Shown piece after piece: positions 43,061-49,510 of a stretch of DNA of 64,000 nucleotides. The DNA is from Pseudomonadales bacterium (lineage in GTDB: Bacteria > Pseudomonadota > Gammaproteobacteria > Pseudomonadales > Pseudohongiellaceae): contig JALQUB010000071.1 of assembly GCA_023268635.1 (NCBI GenBank), forward strand, positions 30,393-94,392. Reading direction: 5' to 3'. The position numbers were made by a program, and so were the translations under genes. Numbering within the stretch: the stretch's first letter is position 1; each line of letters begins with the position of its first letter. Under the pieces are notes generated by a model. It worked only from the letters and a program-made list of their open reading frames with translations, did no database searches and was not told where the DNA came from.

Positions 43061-44992
43061 CTACGGTAGTGCGTAAGCAACGAGTTCTGCTGCTTGTCCA
43101 CTTCCGCCAACGAACATGGCTATATACTGCTTACCATCGTGCTCGTAGGTGAATGGCTGACCTGTCTGGTTAGCAGGTAAGTCGATGACGGCGAGAATTT
43201 CGCCGGTGTTTTTATCGTACGCACGCAACTTCGGGCTAGCGCCTGCACCGCCACCGCCTTCACCCGAGAAGAGTAAGGTCTTAGTGACGAAGACGCCGGC
43301 ACGAGTAGGGACACCAGTACGAGGCAGATCTACCCCTGCTAGGGCAGGGTTGTTTTTAATTGAGTCAGGTGTGTCCGCATTCGCTACTTGGAATACGTGG
43401 TCACCGCTGTTCATGTCTATCGCAGTAATGCGCCCATAAGGTGGCTTCACGATAGGCAGCCCTTTCACACGTGGCACGCGGACGCCGAATGCCATGCTGT
43501 AATCGATATCAGACTGATCATCTTTATCCACTGACAAGATAGACACTTCTGTGCGTGAAGGAATGTAAATAATGCCAGTCTCAGGGTCTATTGCTGCACC
43601 TTCCCAGTTTGCTCCACCTGTCGCTGAAGGTAGGCTGATTACACCGACTGTGCCATCGGGGCTGTTTTTGAGTGAAGGTGGTTGGAACAGACTTTCGCTG
43701 AGGCGGAATTTTTCGATCGCCTTAAGACCCGCTTCACGCAGTTCAGGCGTGAAATCGATCAAGTCATCTTCAGTAAAGCCTTGGCGGTCGAATGGCGCTG
43801 GCTTAGTTGGGAATGGCTGAGTAGCCGAATACCACTCACCAGGAACATCGCCCTGTGGTACTGGACGCTCTTCGATTGGCCAAATGGGTTCGCCGGTAAC
43901 GCGATCGAAAGCATAGACCCAAGACTGCTTAGTGACTTGCATGACCACTTTGCGGCCGTTAGGCAAATCGGCAACGACAGGTGCGGCGGGGTTGTCCCAG
44001 TCCCAAATATCGTGATGGATTAGCTGGAAATGCCATTGGCGTTCGCCAGTCTTAATGTCGAGAGCGACTAGCGCGTCTGAGAAGAGGTTGTCACCAGGGC
44101 GGTCACCGCCGAATCGGTCGCCTGTTGCGGATTCAACAGGCAGGTAAACGTGGCCTAGCTCAGGGTCACCTGACATAGGCGCCCAGACGCCTGCGTTACC
44201 AGTGAAGTTAACGCCCTCGTCTAACCAGCTTTCGAATCCGAGTTCGCCGCGCTGAGGAATGGTATGGAATGTCCACAGATGTTCGCCCGTGCGTGCATCG
44301 TAGCCGCGCACATCGCCTTTCACGTTTGACTTGGAACGAGGGCGCATGCCGACCTTGTGAGCTGGGCCGACAACGACTACATCGTTCATGACGAATGGAG
44401 GCGCAGAAGAACCGATGTCGATATCGGGGAAGCCATCAGCGTTACGGAGACCTTCCATAAGGTCGACGCGGCCATTGGTGCCAAAGTTTGGATCTGGGAT
44501 GCCGGTTTCAGCATCGAGTGAGACAAGGAAGAAGCCCGGCGTAATATCGATTACGCGCTTCTCATCACCACTGCGCCAGAAAGCGGGGCCACGGCCTGCT
44601 CCTTTACGCGGGGCATCATTGAAGCGTTGCCCTTCTTGCGGACGCCACATCCATAGGACTTGGCCTGTTTTCGCGTCTATCGCTACGACGTTGCGAGTCG
44701 CGCCTACATCGGCGTAGAGGATACCGTCGATTTCAAGCGGAGTAGAAGGGTTGTTGAAGTCGGTGGAAGGACCGAAATTTGCAGTTGAGAAGCGCCACGC
44801 CAGTTCTAATGAAGCTACGTTCTCAGCATTGATTTGATCGAGTGGCGAGTAGCGTTGGGCCTGCATGCTGCCGTTATAATCGGGCCAATCGCCCGCATAA
44901 ACGTCTGTGCCCGACTGAGCCCAGGCTGCTGCAGAAAGTAAGCATCCTGCCGTCAGTCCAAGGGTTGTAATCAGTTTGTGTCGTCTCACCAT
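43061..44992 (-). CDS. PQQ-dependent periplasmic dehydrogenase
   Basis: A 643-residue quinoprotein with a signal peptide (ending AAAWAQSG) and an eight-bladed propeller fold. Typical stretches are DWPDYNGSMQAQRYSPLDQI, VVAIDAKTGQVLWMW, FQLIHHDIWDWDNPAAPVV (the W-docking/HDxWD motif of glucose-type enzymes), GGANWEGAAIDPETGIIYIP and GQAAELVAYALP at the end. It oxidises an alcohol, sugar or aldehyde and passes electrons to ubiquinone or cytochrome c; the substrate is not determined. The ATG at 44992, preceded by GAGGAG, gives the signal peptide; a 74-residue upstream extension is rejected. No pqq synthesis genes are in the window. Confidence 0.9.
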   Translation of the reverse strand: MVRRHKLITTLGLTAGCLLSAAAWAQSGTDVYAGDWPDYNGSMQAQRYSPLDQINAENVASLELAWRFSTANFGPSTDFNNPSTPLEIDGILYADVGATRNVVAIDAKTGQVLWMWRPQEGQRFNDAPRKGAGRGPAFWRSGDEKRVIDITPGFFLVSLDAETGIPDPNFGTNGRVDLMEGLRNADGFPDIDIGSSAPPFVMNDVVVVGPAHKVGMRPRSKSNVKGDVRGYDARTGEHLWTFHTIPQRGELGFESWLDEGVNFTGNAGVWAPMSGDPELGHVYLPVESATGDRFGGDRPGDNLFSDALVALDIKTGERQWHFQLIHHDIWDWDNPAAPVVADLPNGRKVVMQVTKQSWVYAFDRVTGEPIWPIEERPVPQGDVPGEWYSATQPFPTKPAPFDRQGFTEDDLIDFTPELREAGLKAIEKFRLSESLFQPPSLKNSPDGTVGVISLPSATGGANWEGAAIDPETGIIYIPSRTEVSILSVDKDDQSDIDYSMAFGVRVPRVKGLPIVKPPYGRITAIDMNSGDHVFQVANADTPDSIKNNPALAGVDLPRTGVPTRAGVFVTKTLLFSGEGGGGAGASPKLRAYDKNTGEILAVIDLPANQTGQPFTYEHDGKQYIAMFVGGSGQAAELVAYALP

Positions 44993-45409
44993 ACTCTCCT
45001 CAACTAAAATATCGGAAGTTCGCGCTGCTGCGCTGACTTCATTTTTGATTTTGTGTGCTCTGTTATTAATTCGTTGCCAAGTATTAGAATTCAATGAGTT
45101 AGCCAAGATTGTGTCATCTTTATAGCAGGCAGTTTGCCGCAGCCTAGTTTCAAGCCATAGCGGGCGATGTGAGCCGCAAGAATAAGCAATCCCCTGCGAA
45201 TGAGCAAGTTTCAAATTGTGCTACCACGGATGCTATTTTCGCGCATTTTCGGGCGTTTCTTTGTGCCATTTTGTGCCAATTTGGGGGCGATTGCGGTGTC
45301 GGCGCCGAGGCCGGTGCTGGATAATCAACAAATCTGCGGGTTCTTGCTCAGGATTAAGGACTTGGGTGTATACTCGCCCCTTTTCTCTCTTGTTCGTAAC
45401 GACAATCCC
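44993..45409. other. Divergent intergenic region, no gene seen
   Basis: About 417 bp between the PQQ dehydrogenase and the MFS gene. Apart from the promoter candidate at 45344-45374 and a short direct repeat of TTTGTGCCA (from 45260 and again 11 nt on), nothing was recognised. Both bounding reading frames extend into it, but without signal peptide, ribosome-binding site or conserved sequence. Confidence 0.6.
45344..45374 (+). promoter_or_regulatory. Candidate sigma-70 promoter of MFS gene
   Basis: TTGCTC at 45344-45349 and TATACT at 45369-45374, 19 nt apart, place a transcript start near 45381, about 29 nt before the ATG at 45410. It supports the short form of the MFS protein. Confidence 0.45.
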
Positions 45410-46753
45410 ATGGATGCATCAACAACCCCCGATCAGTCTCCTGAAGAGAAAGCGGGTCCTTTAGCGGTTTTCGCAATTCCTCAGTTTCGTTGGTTGTTCC
45501 TAGGCAATGCCACGTTCTTCCTCGCTATGAACGGACAGATGCTCACGCGCACACTGCTCGCGTGGGATCTAACCGGCTCCGCCACCTCGCTGGCCTATAT
45601 TAATTTAGTCGTCGCTATACCCATGATTTTCGCGTCCGTTGTCGGTGGCGCCATTACCGATCGAGTCGAACGGCGACAGCTCGTGATAGTCGGGCAGTCA
45701 CTCATCGTCACCAACGAAATTTTCATTCTCACCCTAATGCTGACCGGTTACCTCGAATTCTGGCATCTACTTTGTACCGCTTTCGTGGCAGGCTGCGCGT
45801 TTCCATTCATCATGCCCGCACGCATGGCCATTACCGCTACAGTCGTCGGCCCTGACAAGCTCCAGAGTGCTATGGCCTATTCGGGCAGCATCATGAATCT
45901 CAGTCGTGTTTTTGGACCGGCATTGATGGGAGTTATTATCGCGCAGCTCGATTATCAGGGTGCCTATATGCTGTCTATTACGCTCTATTCGTCTGCTGTG
46001 CTGTGCATGTTTGGTGTGAATAGGAGCCGTTCGGGGAAAGTCGGCGATGTCCAGAAGGGGCTCTTCGATGATATCGGGCAGGGATTTCGCTATATCCGTC
46101 ACAATCGTCCCGTGTTGCTCTGTCTGTTGTTTGGGCTCGTGCCAATGTTTCTCGCGATGCCTTTCCAAAGCATTTTGGTCATGCTTGCCGAGCAGGAGTG
46201 GGGTGTCGGAGAGAGTGGCATGGGAACATTAATGGCGGTGGGCGGCCTCGGAGGCCTGTTGGGATCTCTCTGGATCGTGAAGCGAGGTGACTCCCCGAGG
46301 CGTCTCAAACTCATGCTTTGGAGTACCATCGCATTTGGCGGCTTCCTCGCCATTTTCGTCCTGACAAGTAATTTCTATGTCGCTTTATTGCCGCTGTTAT
46401 TTGCGAATCTGTATATGAGCGCAAGTCAGACTGTTAATAATGCGGCAATCCAGTTGTTAATCGATGATTCAGTCCGTGGTCGCATGAGCAGCTTCATGAT
46501 GCTCTCATATGCACTAACGCCGATTGGTGTGTTCCCTATGGCATTGGCCGCCGACCGAGTCGGTGCGGCGAATTCGATATTGGGAGCTTGCGCACTATTG
46601 CTGGTCGTTGTGGCATTGTTCTACTTCATGAGTAAAACGCTCCGCGGTCTCGACAGCAGTGTCGCCGCAAAGGTTGCCGAGACCGTCGCGGCGCGCGCGG
46701 CGGCGCTAGAGGCGAGTAAAGTGGCAAGTAAGCAGTCTCAATCGGCTGCCTAA
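45410..46753 (+). CDS. MFS transporter (EntS-like)
   Basis: A 447-residue, 12-segment major facilitator resembling EntS/MFS_3 exporters: AIPQFRWLFLGNATFFLAMNGQM (first segment), GGAITDRVERRQLVIVGQ (the loop 2-3 motif A), FIMPARMAITATVVGPDKL and DSVRGRMSSFMMLSYALTPIG. It probably exports a small hydrophobic compound or siderophore. I use the ATG at 45410 because the upstream 70 residues are not transporter-like and lie before the candidate promoter. The C-terminal 30 residues are an Ala/Ser-rich tail. It converges with the DUF2721 gene. Confidence 0.88.
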   Translation: MDASTTPDQSPEEKAGPLAVFAIPQFRWLFLGNATFFLAMNGQMLTRTLLAWDLTGSATSLAYINLVVAIPMIFASVVGGAITDRVERRQLVIVGQSLIVTNEIFILTLMLTGYLEFWHLLCTAFVAGCAFPFIMPARMAITATVVGPDKLQSAMAYSGSIMNLSRVFGPALMGVIIAQLDYQGAYMLSITLYSSAVLCMFGVNRSRSGKVGDVQKGLFDDIGQGFRYIRHNRPVLLCLLFGLVPMFLAMPFQSILVMLAEQEWGVGESGMGTLMAVGGLGGLLGSLWIVKRGDSPRRLKLMLWSTIAFGGFLAIFVLTSNFYVALLPLLFANLYMSASQTVNNAAIQLLIDDSVRGRMSSFMMLSYALTPIGVFPMALAADRVGAANSILGACALLLVVVALFYFMSKTLRGLDSSVAAKVAETVAARAAALEASKVASKQSQSAA

Positions 46754-46762
46754 GTATTCGAT

Positions 46763-47254
46763 TTATTCCAATCCGCCATCCGCCTGGTGGGCGATATCTT
46801 CCTTAATCATTGAATCAATTCCCTCGCGGATGCTGCGAGTCGATACGCTGACCTCGAATAGAAACATCAGAAGTCCGAGGATGACCGAGCACATCGCACA
46901 GACGAACAGGAAGGAAATAAATCCTGAGAGATTGACGTGAGCGAGTTCGCTTAAAAACAGTGCGACGATGACGAGACTCACTATCAGTGCTCCGGCAACG
47001 AAGGTGCGGATCGACCAGTCGACGAGTCGGATCCGATTCCATAATGAGTTTGTTTCTGATTGAAGCAGCGAACGATGCTCCTCATGCGTCTCTTTAGAAA
47101 GGCGTGTTTCCACCACACGGACGCGGTCGACGACGCGGCCCAGCCGAGTCGACAACACATTGAGGAGCCCGGCGATACCCGCGAGTAAGAACACCGGGGC
47201 GACCGCTAATTGAATGACCGTCGCTATTGTCGTTATCGTATTAAGCTGTTCCAT
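46763..47254 (-). CDS. DUF2721 family membrane protein
   Basis: A 163-residue inner-membrane protein with three hydrophobic segments (about 8-30, 80-105 and 112-140) and the DUF2721 pattern: VAPVFLLAGIAGLLNVLSTRLGRVVDRVR, then a basic/acidic helix, then two membrane helices and EVSVSTRSI. Function is unknown in this family. The gene ends 9 nt from the stop of the MFS gene (convergent) and starts 200 nt from the duplicated tRNA region. Confidence 0.88.
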   Translation of the reverse strand: MEQLNTITTIATVIQLAVAPVFLLAGIAGLLNVLSTRLGRVVDRVRVVETRLSKETHEEHRSLLQSETNSLWNRIRLVDWSIRTFVAGALIVSLVIVALFLSELAHVNLSGFISFLFVCAMCSVILGLLMFLFEVSVSTRSIREGIDSMIKEDIAHQADGGLE

Positions 47255-47415
47255 GTTGTTCTGTCAGGATCCTAGGCGTTGTTTGATGGCGAGATTGAGA
47301 CCACTACTAGTGACAGTGGCTCACTGAGCTTGCCACCTGATAGATTGATATCCCATGGGCTGAAGTTAAGCACAGTGGGGGGAGGCTTTTCTACCATTGA
47401 CTTGTCATATTGGCA

Positions 47416-47444
47416 GTGACCCCAACCCACATGTCTTATATACT
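47416..47444 (+). promoter_or_regulatory. Promoter of the interrupted tRNA copy
   Basis: GTGACC at 47416-47421 and TATACT at 47439-47444, 17 nt apart, with a GC-rich discriminator just before the tRNA 5' end; typical of a stable-RNA promoter. The identical promoter for the intact tRNA is at 47624-47652. Confidence 0.6.
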
Positions 47445-47453
47445 CCGCATCAC

Positions 47454-47512
47454 GCGCCCGTAGCTCAGCTGGATAGAGTAACTGGCTTCGAACCAGTTGG
47501 TCGGGAGTTCGA
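47454..47512 (+). pseudogene. Interrupted tRNA-Arg(UCG), first copy
   Basis: The first 59 nt of a tRNA-Arg identical to the intact gene at 47662: acceptor 5' strand, D arm, anticodon arm (loop CTTCGAA, anticodon TCG) and the T-arm up to GGGAGTTCGA. The sequence then departs into a hairpin-rich insert. After the insert a fragment AATCTCTCCGG (47594-47604) resembles the rest of the T-arm, but the 3' acceptor strand and CCA are missing, so no functional tRNA is possible even if the insert were removed. Confidence 0.92.
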
Positions 47513-47593
47513 CAGGCGCGTAGCGCCGCAGACCGCGCTTGCGCGGCCCCAGCTCGCTGGGGTGAGGGTTTCGGCTGAGCCGAAACGCGAATC
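47513..47593 (+). repeat. Hairpin-rich ~80-bp insert in the tRNA T-loop
   Basis: Four adjoining stem-loops: GGCGC/GCGCC (47515-47527), CCGCG/CGCGG (47533-47546), CCCCAG/CTGGGG (47547-47562) and GTTTCGGC/GCCGAAAC (47568-47586). They fill the insert almost without spacers. There is no coding capacity and no clear target-site duplication. It looks like a miniature palindromic element (REP- or MITE-like); which family is not recognised. Confidence 0.85.
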
Positions 47594-47616
47594 AATCTCT
47601 CCGGCCAGACTTGCCG

Positions 47617-47720
47617 ATTGGCAGTGACCCCAACCCACATGTCTTATATACTCCGCATCACGCGCCCGTAGCTCAGCTGGATAGAGTAACTGGCTTCGAA
47701 CCAGTTGGTCGGGAGTTCGA
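47617..47720 (+). repeat. Direct repeat copy 2 (contains intact tRNA 5' part)
   Basis: Second copy of the 104-bp repeat; it runs on into the complete tRNA-Arg. It carries its own promoter (GTGACC at 47624-47629, TATACT at 47647-47652). Confidence 0.95.
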
Positions 47721-47738
47721 ATCTCTCCGGGCGCGCCA
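47662..47738 (+). tRNA. tRNA-Arg, anticodon TCG
   Basis: A complete 77-nt cloverleaf. The acceptor stem GCGCCCG pairs with CGGGCGC, the D arm is GCTCAGCTGGATAGAGT, the anticodon stem ACTGG/CCAGT holds the loop CTTCGAA with anticodon TCG (reads CGA), the T-arm is GGGAG-TTCGAAT-CTCTC, and CCA is encoded at 47736-47738. It is the only intact tRNA in the window. Confidence 0.97.
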
Positions 47739-47831
47739 TTTCTATCTTTCCCCAACTATGTTGCATACCTGTCATGCTGCGAAGTAAGTTCTGATATCAA
47801 TGCGTTGCCATATCAATTTTGAGGTTTTCCA

Positions 47832-48728
47832 ATGGCCGTAAAAATGACCAATGAAATAGGCCGGGACGGCATTAAACTCGCTTACGAATGCTTTGGCGAT
47901 GCTAATTTACTGCCTGTCCTGTTAATTATGGGCGTAGGTGGCCAGATGGTGGGATGGCCAGAAGGATTCATCACAGAATTGTTGAATAAAGGTTTATATG
48001 TAGTTCGGTTCGATAACAGGGATGTAGGTTTGTCTACCCATTTACATAATGCACCACAACCGGATCTACCTGCTGTGTTGTCGGGCGATCTCTCGTCAGT
48101 AGCGTACACACTGACAGATATGGCCACAGATACTATCGGGTTGTTGGATGCTTTAAAACTGGATGACGCGCATATTATAGGTGCTTCAATGGGTGGATTT
48201 ATTGCCCAAACTCTTGCTATTGAGTTTCCGGAGCGAGTACGGTCGCTTACTTCTATTATGTCCACCACTGGAGCCTTCAGTGTTGGGCAGCCCAGTCCTG
48301 ATGCCATGAACTTATTTAATCTACCCCAGCCAACTAATCGTGATGAAGCGATGGATAATGCGGTTTCTGCGGCAAAGGTGATAGGTTCTCCAGCTTATAC
48401 AATAGATGAAGCTGACGTTCGCAAGAGAGCTGGTCTTGCATATGACCGTTGCTATGACCCTATTGGCGTCGCTCGGCAAGCGGTTGCCTCAGTTGCTTCT
48501 GGCGATAGAACTAGCAAGCTCCAGTCATTAAAGTTAGCCTCATTGGTTATTCACGGTGATGCTGACAAGATGTGTGATATTAGTGGCGGCGAAGCCACCG
48601 CTAGGGCAATACCAGGTGCTGAATATGTGGTTATAGAAGGAATGGGACACGACTTACCCAGTGAATTATGGCCAAGATTGACTAAGTTGATTGCCGATCA
48701 TGTGTTAGCCGCTGAGAAACCGCGATAA
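47832..48728 (+). CDS. Alpha/beta hydrolase
   Basis: A 298-residue alpha/beta-hydrolase-fold enzyme. The oxyanion region is LLIMGVGGQMVGWP, the nucleophile elbow is GASMGG, the acid is probably in VIHGDADKM and the histidine in EGMGHDLP, so the triad is complete. Related enzymes are esterases or non-heme haloperoxidase-like hydrolases; the substrate is unknown. GAGG precedes the ATG. It is the first gene after the tRNA. By eye its codon use is more A/T-rich than the flanking chromosome, which together with the tRNA suggests acquisition by transfer (inference). Confidence 0.88.
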   Translation: MAVKMTNEIGRDGIKLAYECFGDANLLPVLLIMGVGGQMVGWPEGFITELLNKGLYVVRFDNRDVGLSTHLHNAPQPDLPAVLSGDLSSVAYTLTDMATDTIGLLDALKLDDAHIIGASMGGFIAQTLAIEFPERVRSLTSIMSTTGAFSVGQPSPDAMNLFNLPQPTNRDEAMDNAVSAAKVIGSPAYTIDEADVRKRAGLAYDRCYDPIGVARQAVASVASGDRTSKLQSLKLASLVIHGDADKMCDISGGEATARAIPGAEYVVIEGMGHDLPSELWPRLTKLIADHVLAAEKPR

Positions 48729-48805
48729 AGCTTGAGTGTGTTGTTTGATCAATCAGTTATCGAGTAATCAACCTATATAGTTCACGAAGATAGCTCGGAA
48801 GTGGC

Positions 48806-49477
48806 ATGGATATTCAATCCCCCATCGACAGACTGAACTCGCTGCTTCCTCTCAAAGCAAGACAAGACCAACTGACAGCCGAATGCAGAAAAATGCACTT
48901 ATGCATTTTGCGAACACTGGTGAATGAAGGGCGAGTTCCCGCTGAAGAAGAGTTAAGAGTACATGCCGGGGGAGACAGTGTTGAAAATCATCTGCGATTA
49001 TTAGCCGTAAAAGATTTGATAGTCATGGATTCTCTTGGCAGGAGTCCGGTGGGTGCTTATCCCATGACAACCGAGCAAACGCCTTATCAAATCACGGTGA
49101 ATGGGCGTGTGATTTACGCCATGTGCGCGTTGGATGCTCTATCGGTGGCGTCTATGTTTAAACTAGACGTGGCGATTGATTCCTGTTGTCAACTAAGCCG
49201 TACTCCCATCAATATTTTTATGAGAGATGAGCGTCTCATAGAAGTGCACCCTGGTACTGGGGTGACTGTTGGCATTCTCTGGCAACGGCCCTCAGGAGTG
49301 GCAGCCTACAGCATGTGTAAGCAGATGGTATTTCTTAAAGACCGTTGCGTTGCAGAAACCTGGCGAGCGAGAAATCGAGAAAATAGCGCCTTATTCTCGC
49401 TCCCTCAGGCGGTGAGCTTAGGCAAACACTTTTTTTTGCCGTTAGTGTCTGAGCTGCCTGCAGCGGAGTGTCGCTAG
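48806..49477 (+). CDS. Alkylmercury (organomercurial) lyase, MerB-like
   Basis: A 223-residue protein that aligns with MerB. The catalytic residues correspond to C96, D99 and C159 of the R831b enzyme: C107-A-L-D110 (YAMCALDAL) and C171 (YSMCKQMVF); C128 matches the structural C117. A helical N-terminal domain (HLCILRTLVNEGRVPAEEEL) is also like MerB. MerB cleaves the carbon-mercury bond, releasing Hg(II), which normally is reduced by MerA. No merA, merR, merT or merP is in the window. The gene lies next to a tRNA duplication. The activity is predicted, and the family also includes regulator-like and divergent homologues. Confidence 0.82.
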   Translation: MDIQSPIDRLNSLLPLKARQDQLTAECRKMHLCILRTLVNEGRVPAEEELRVHAGGDSVENHLRLLAVKDLIVMDSLGRSPVGAYPMTTEQTPYQITVNGRVIYAMCALDALSVASMFKLDVAIDSCCQLSRTPINIFMRDERLIEVHPGTGVTVGILWQRPSGVAAYSMCKQMVFLKDRCVAETWRARNRENSALFSLPQAVSLGKHFFLPLVSELPAAECR

Positions 49478-49490
49478 CAGGCATCATTTT
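49456..49490 (+). terminator. Terminator-like hairpin overlapping the merB-like stop
   Basis: GCCTGC+AGCG (49456-49465) pairs with CGCT+GCAGGC (49472-49482, one bulged A) around a 6-nt loop, followed by ATCATTTT. The TAG stop lies in the 3' arm. The T-run is short, so strength is uncertain. Confidence 0.45.
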
Positions 49491-49510
49491 GTTAGTTAGC
49501 TGCGTTACTC

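Larger units (their letters stand above)
47409..47512 (+). repeat. Direct repeat copy 1 (tRNA promoter plus 5' part of tRNA-Arg)
   Basis: 104 bp identical to 47617-47720, offset exactly 208 bp. It begins ATTGGCAGTGACCCC and ends at GGGAGTTCGA in the T-loop of the tRNA. The two copies share no difference by eye, implying a recent duplication or ongoing conversion. Confidence 0.95.

Noticed and set aside
44993..45214. N-terminal extension of the PQQ dehydrogenase
   Set aside because: It would bury the signal peptide; GAGGAG directly precedes the ATG at 44992.
45200..45409. N-terminal extension of the MFS transporter
   Set aside because: The extension is not transporter-like, lacks a ribosome-binding site and lies upstream of the candidate promoter.
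47454..47604. Intron-containing tRNA
   Set aside because: The insert sits in the T-loop, not the anticodon loop, and the 3' acceptor strand with CCA is missing, so splicing could not restore a tRNA.
47272..47755. Open reading frames across the tRNA duplication on both strands
   Set aside because: They translate tRNA and hairpin DNA (for example PVAQLDRVTGFEPV and GEIRTPDQLVRSQLLYP), the well-known spurious products of tRNA genes.
48806..49477. Complete mercury-resistance operon
   Set aside because: No merR, merT, merP or merA on either side within the window.
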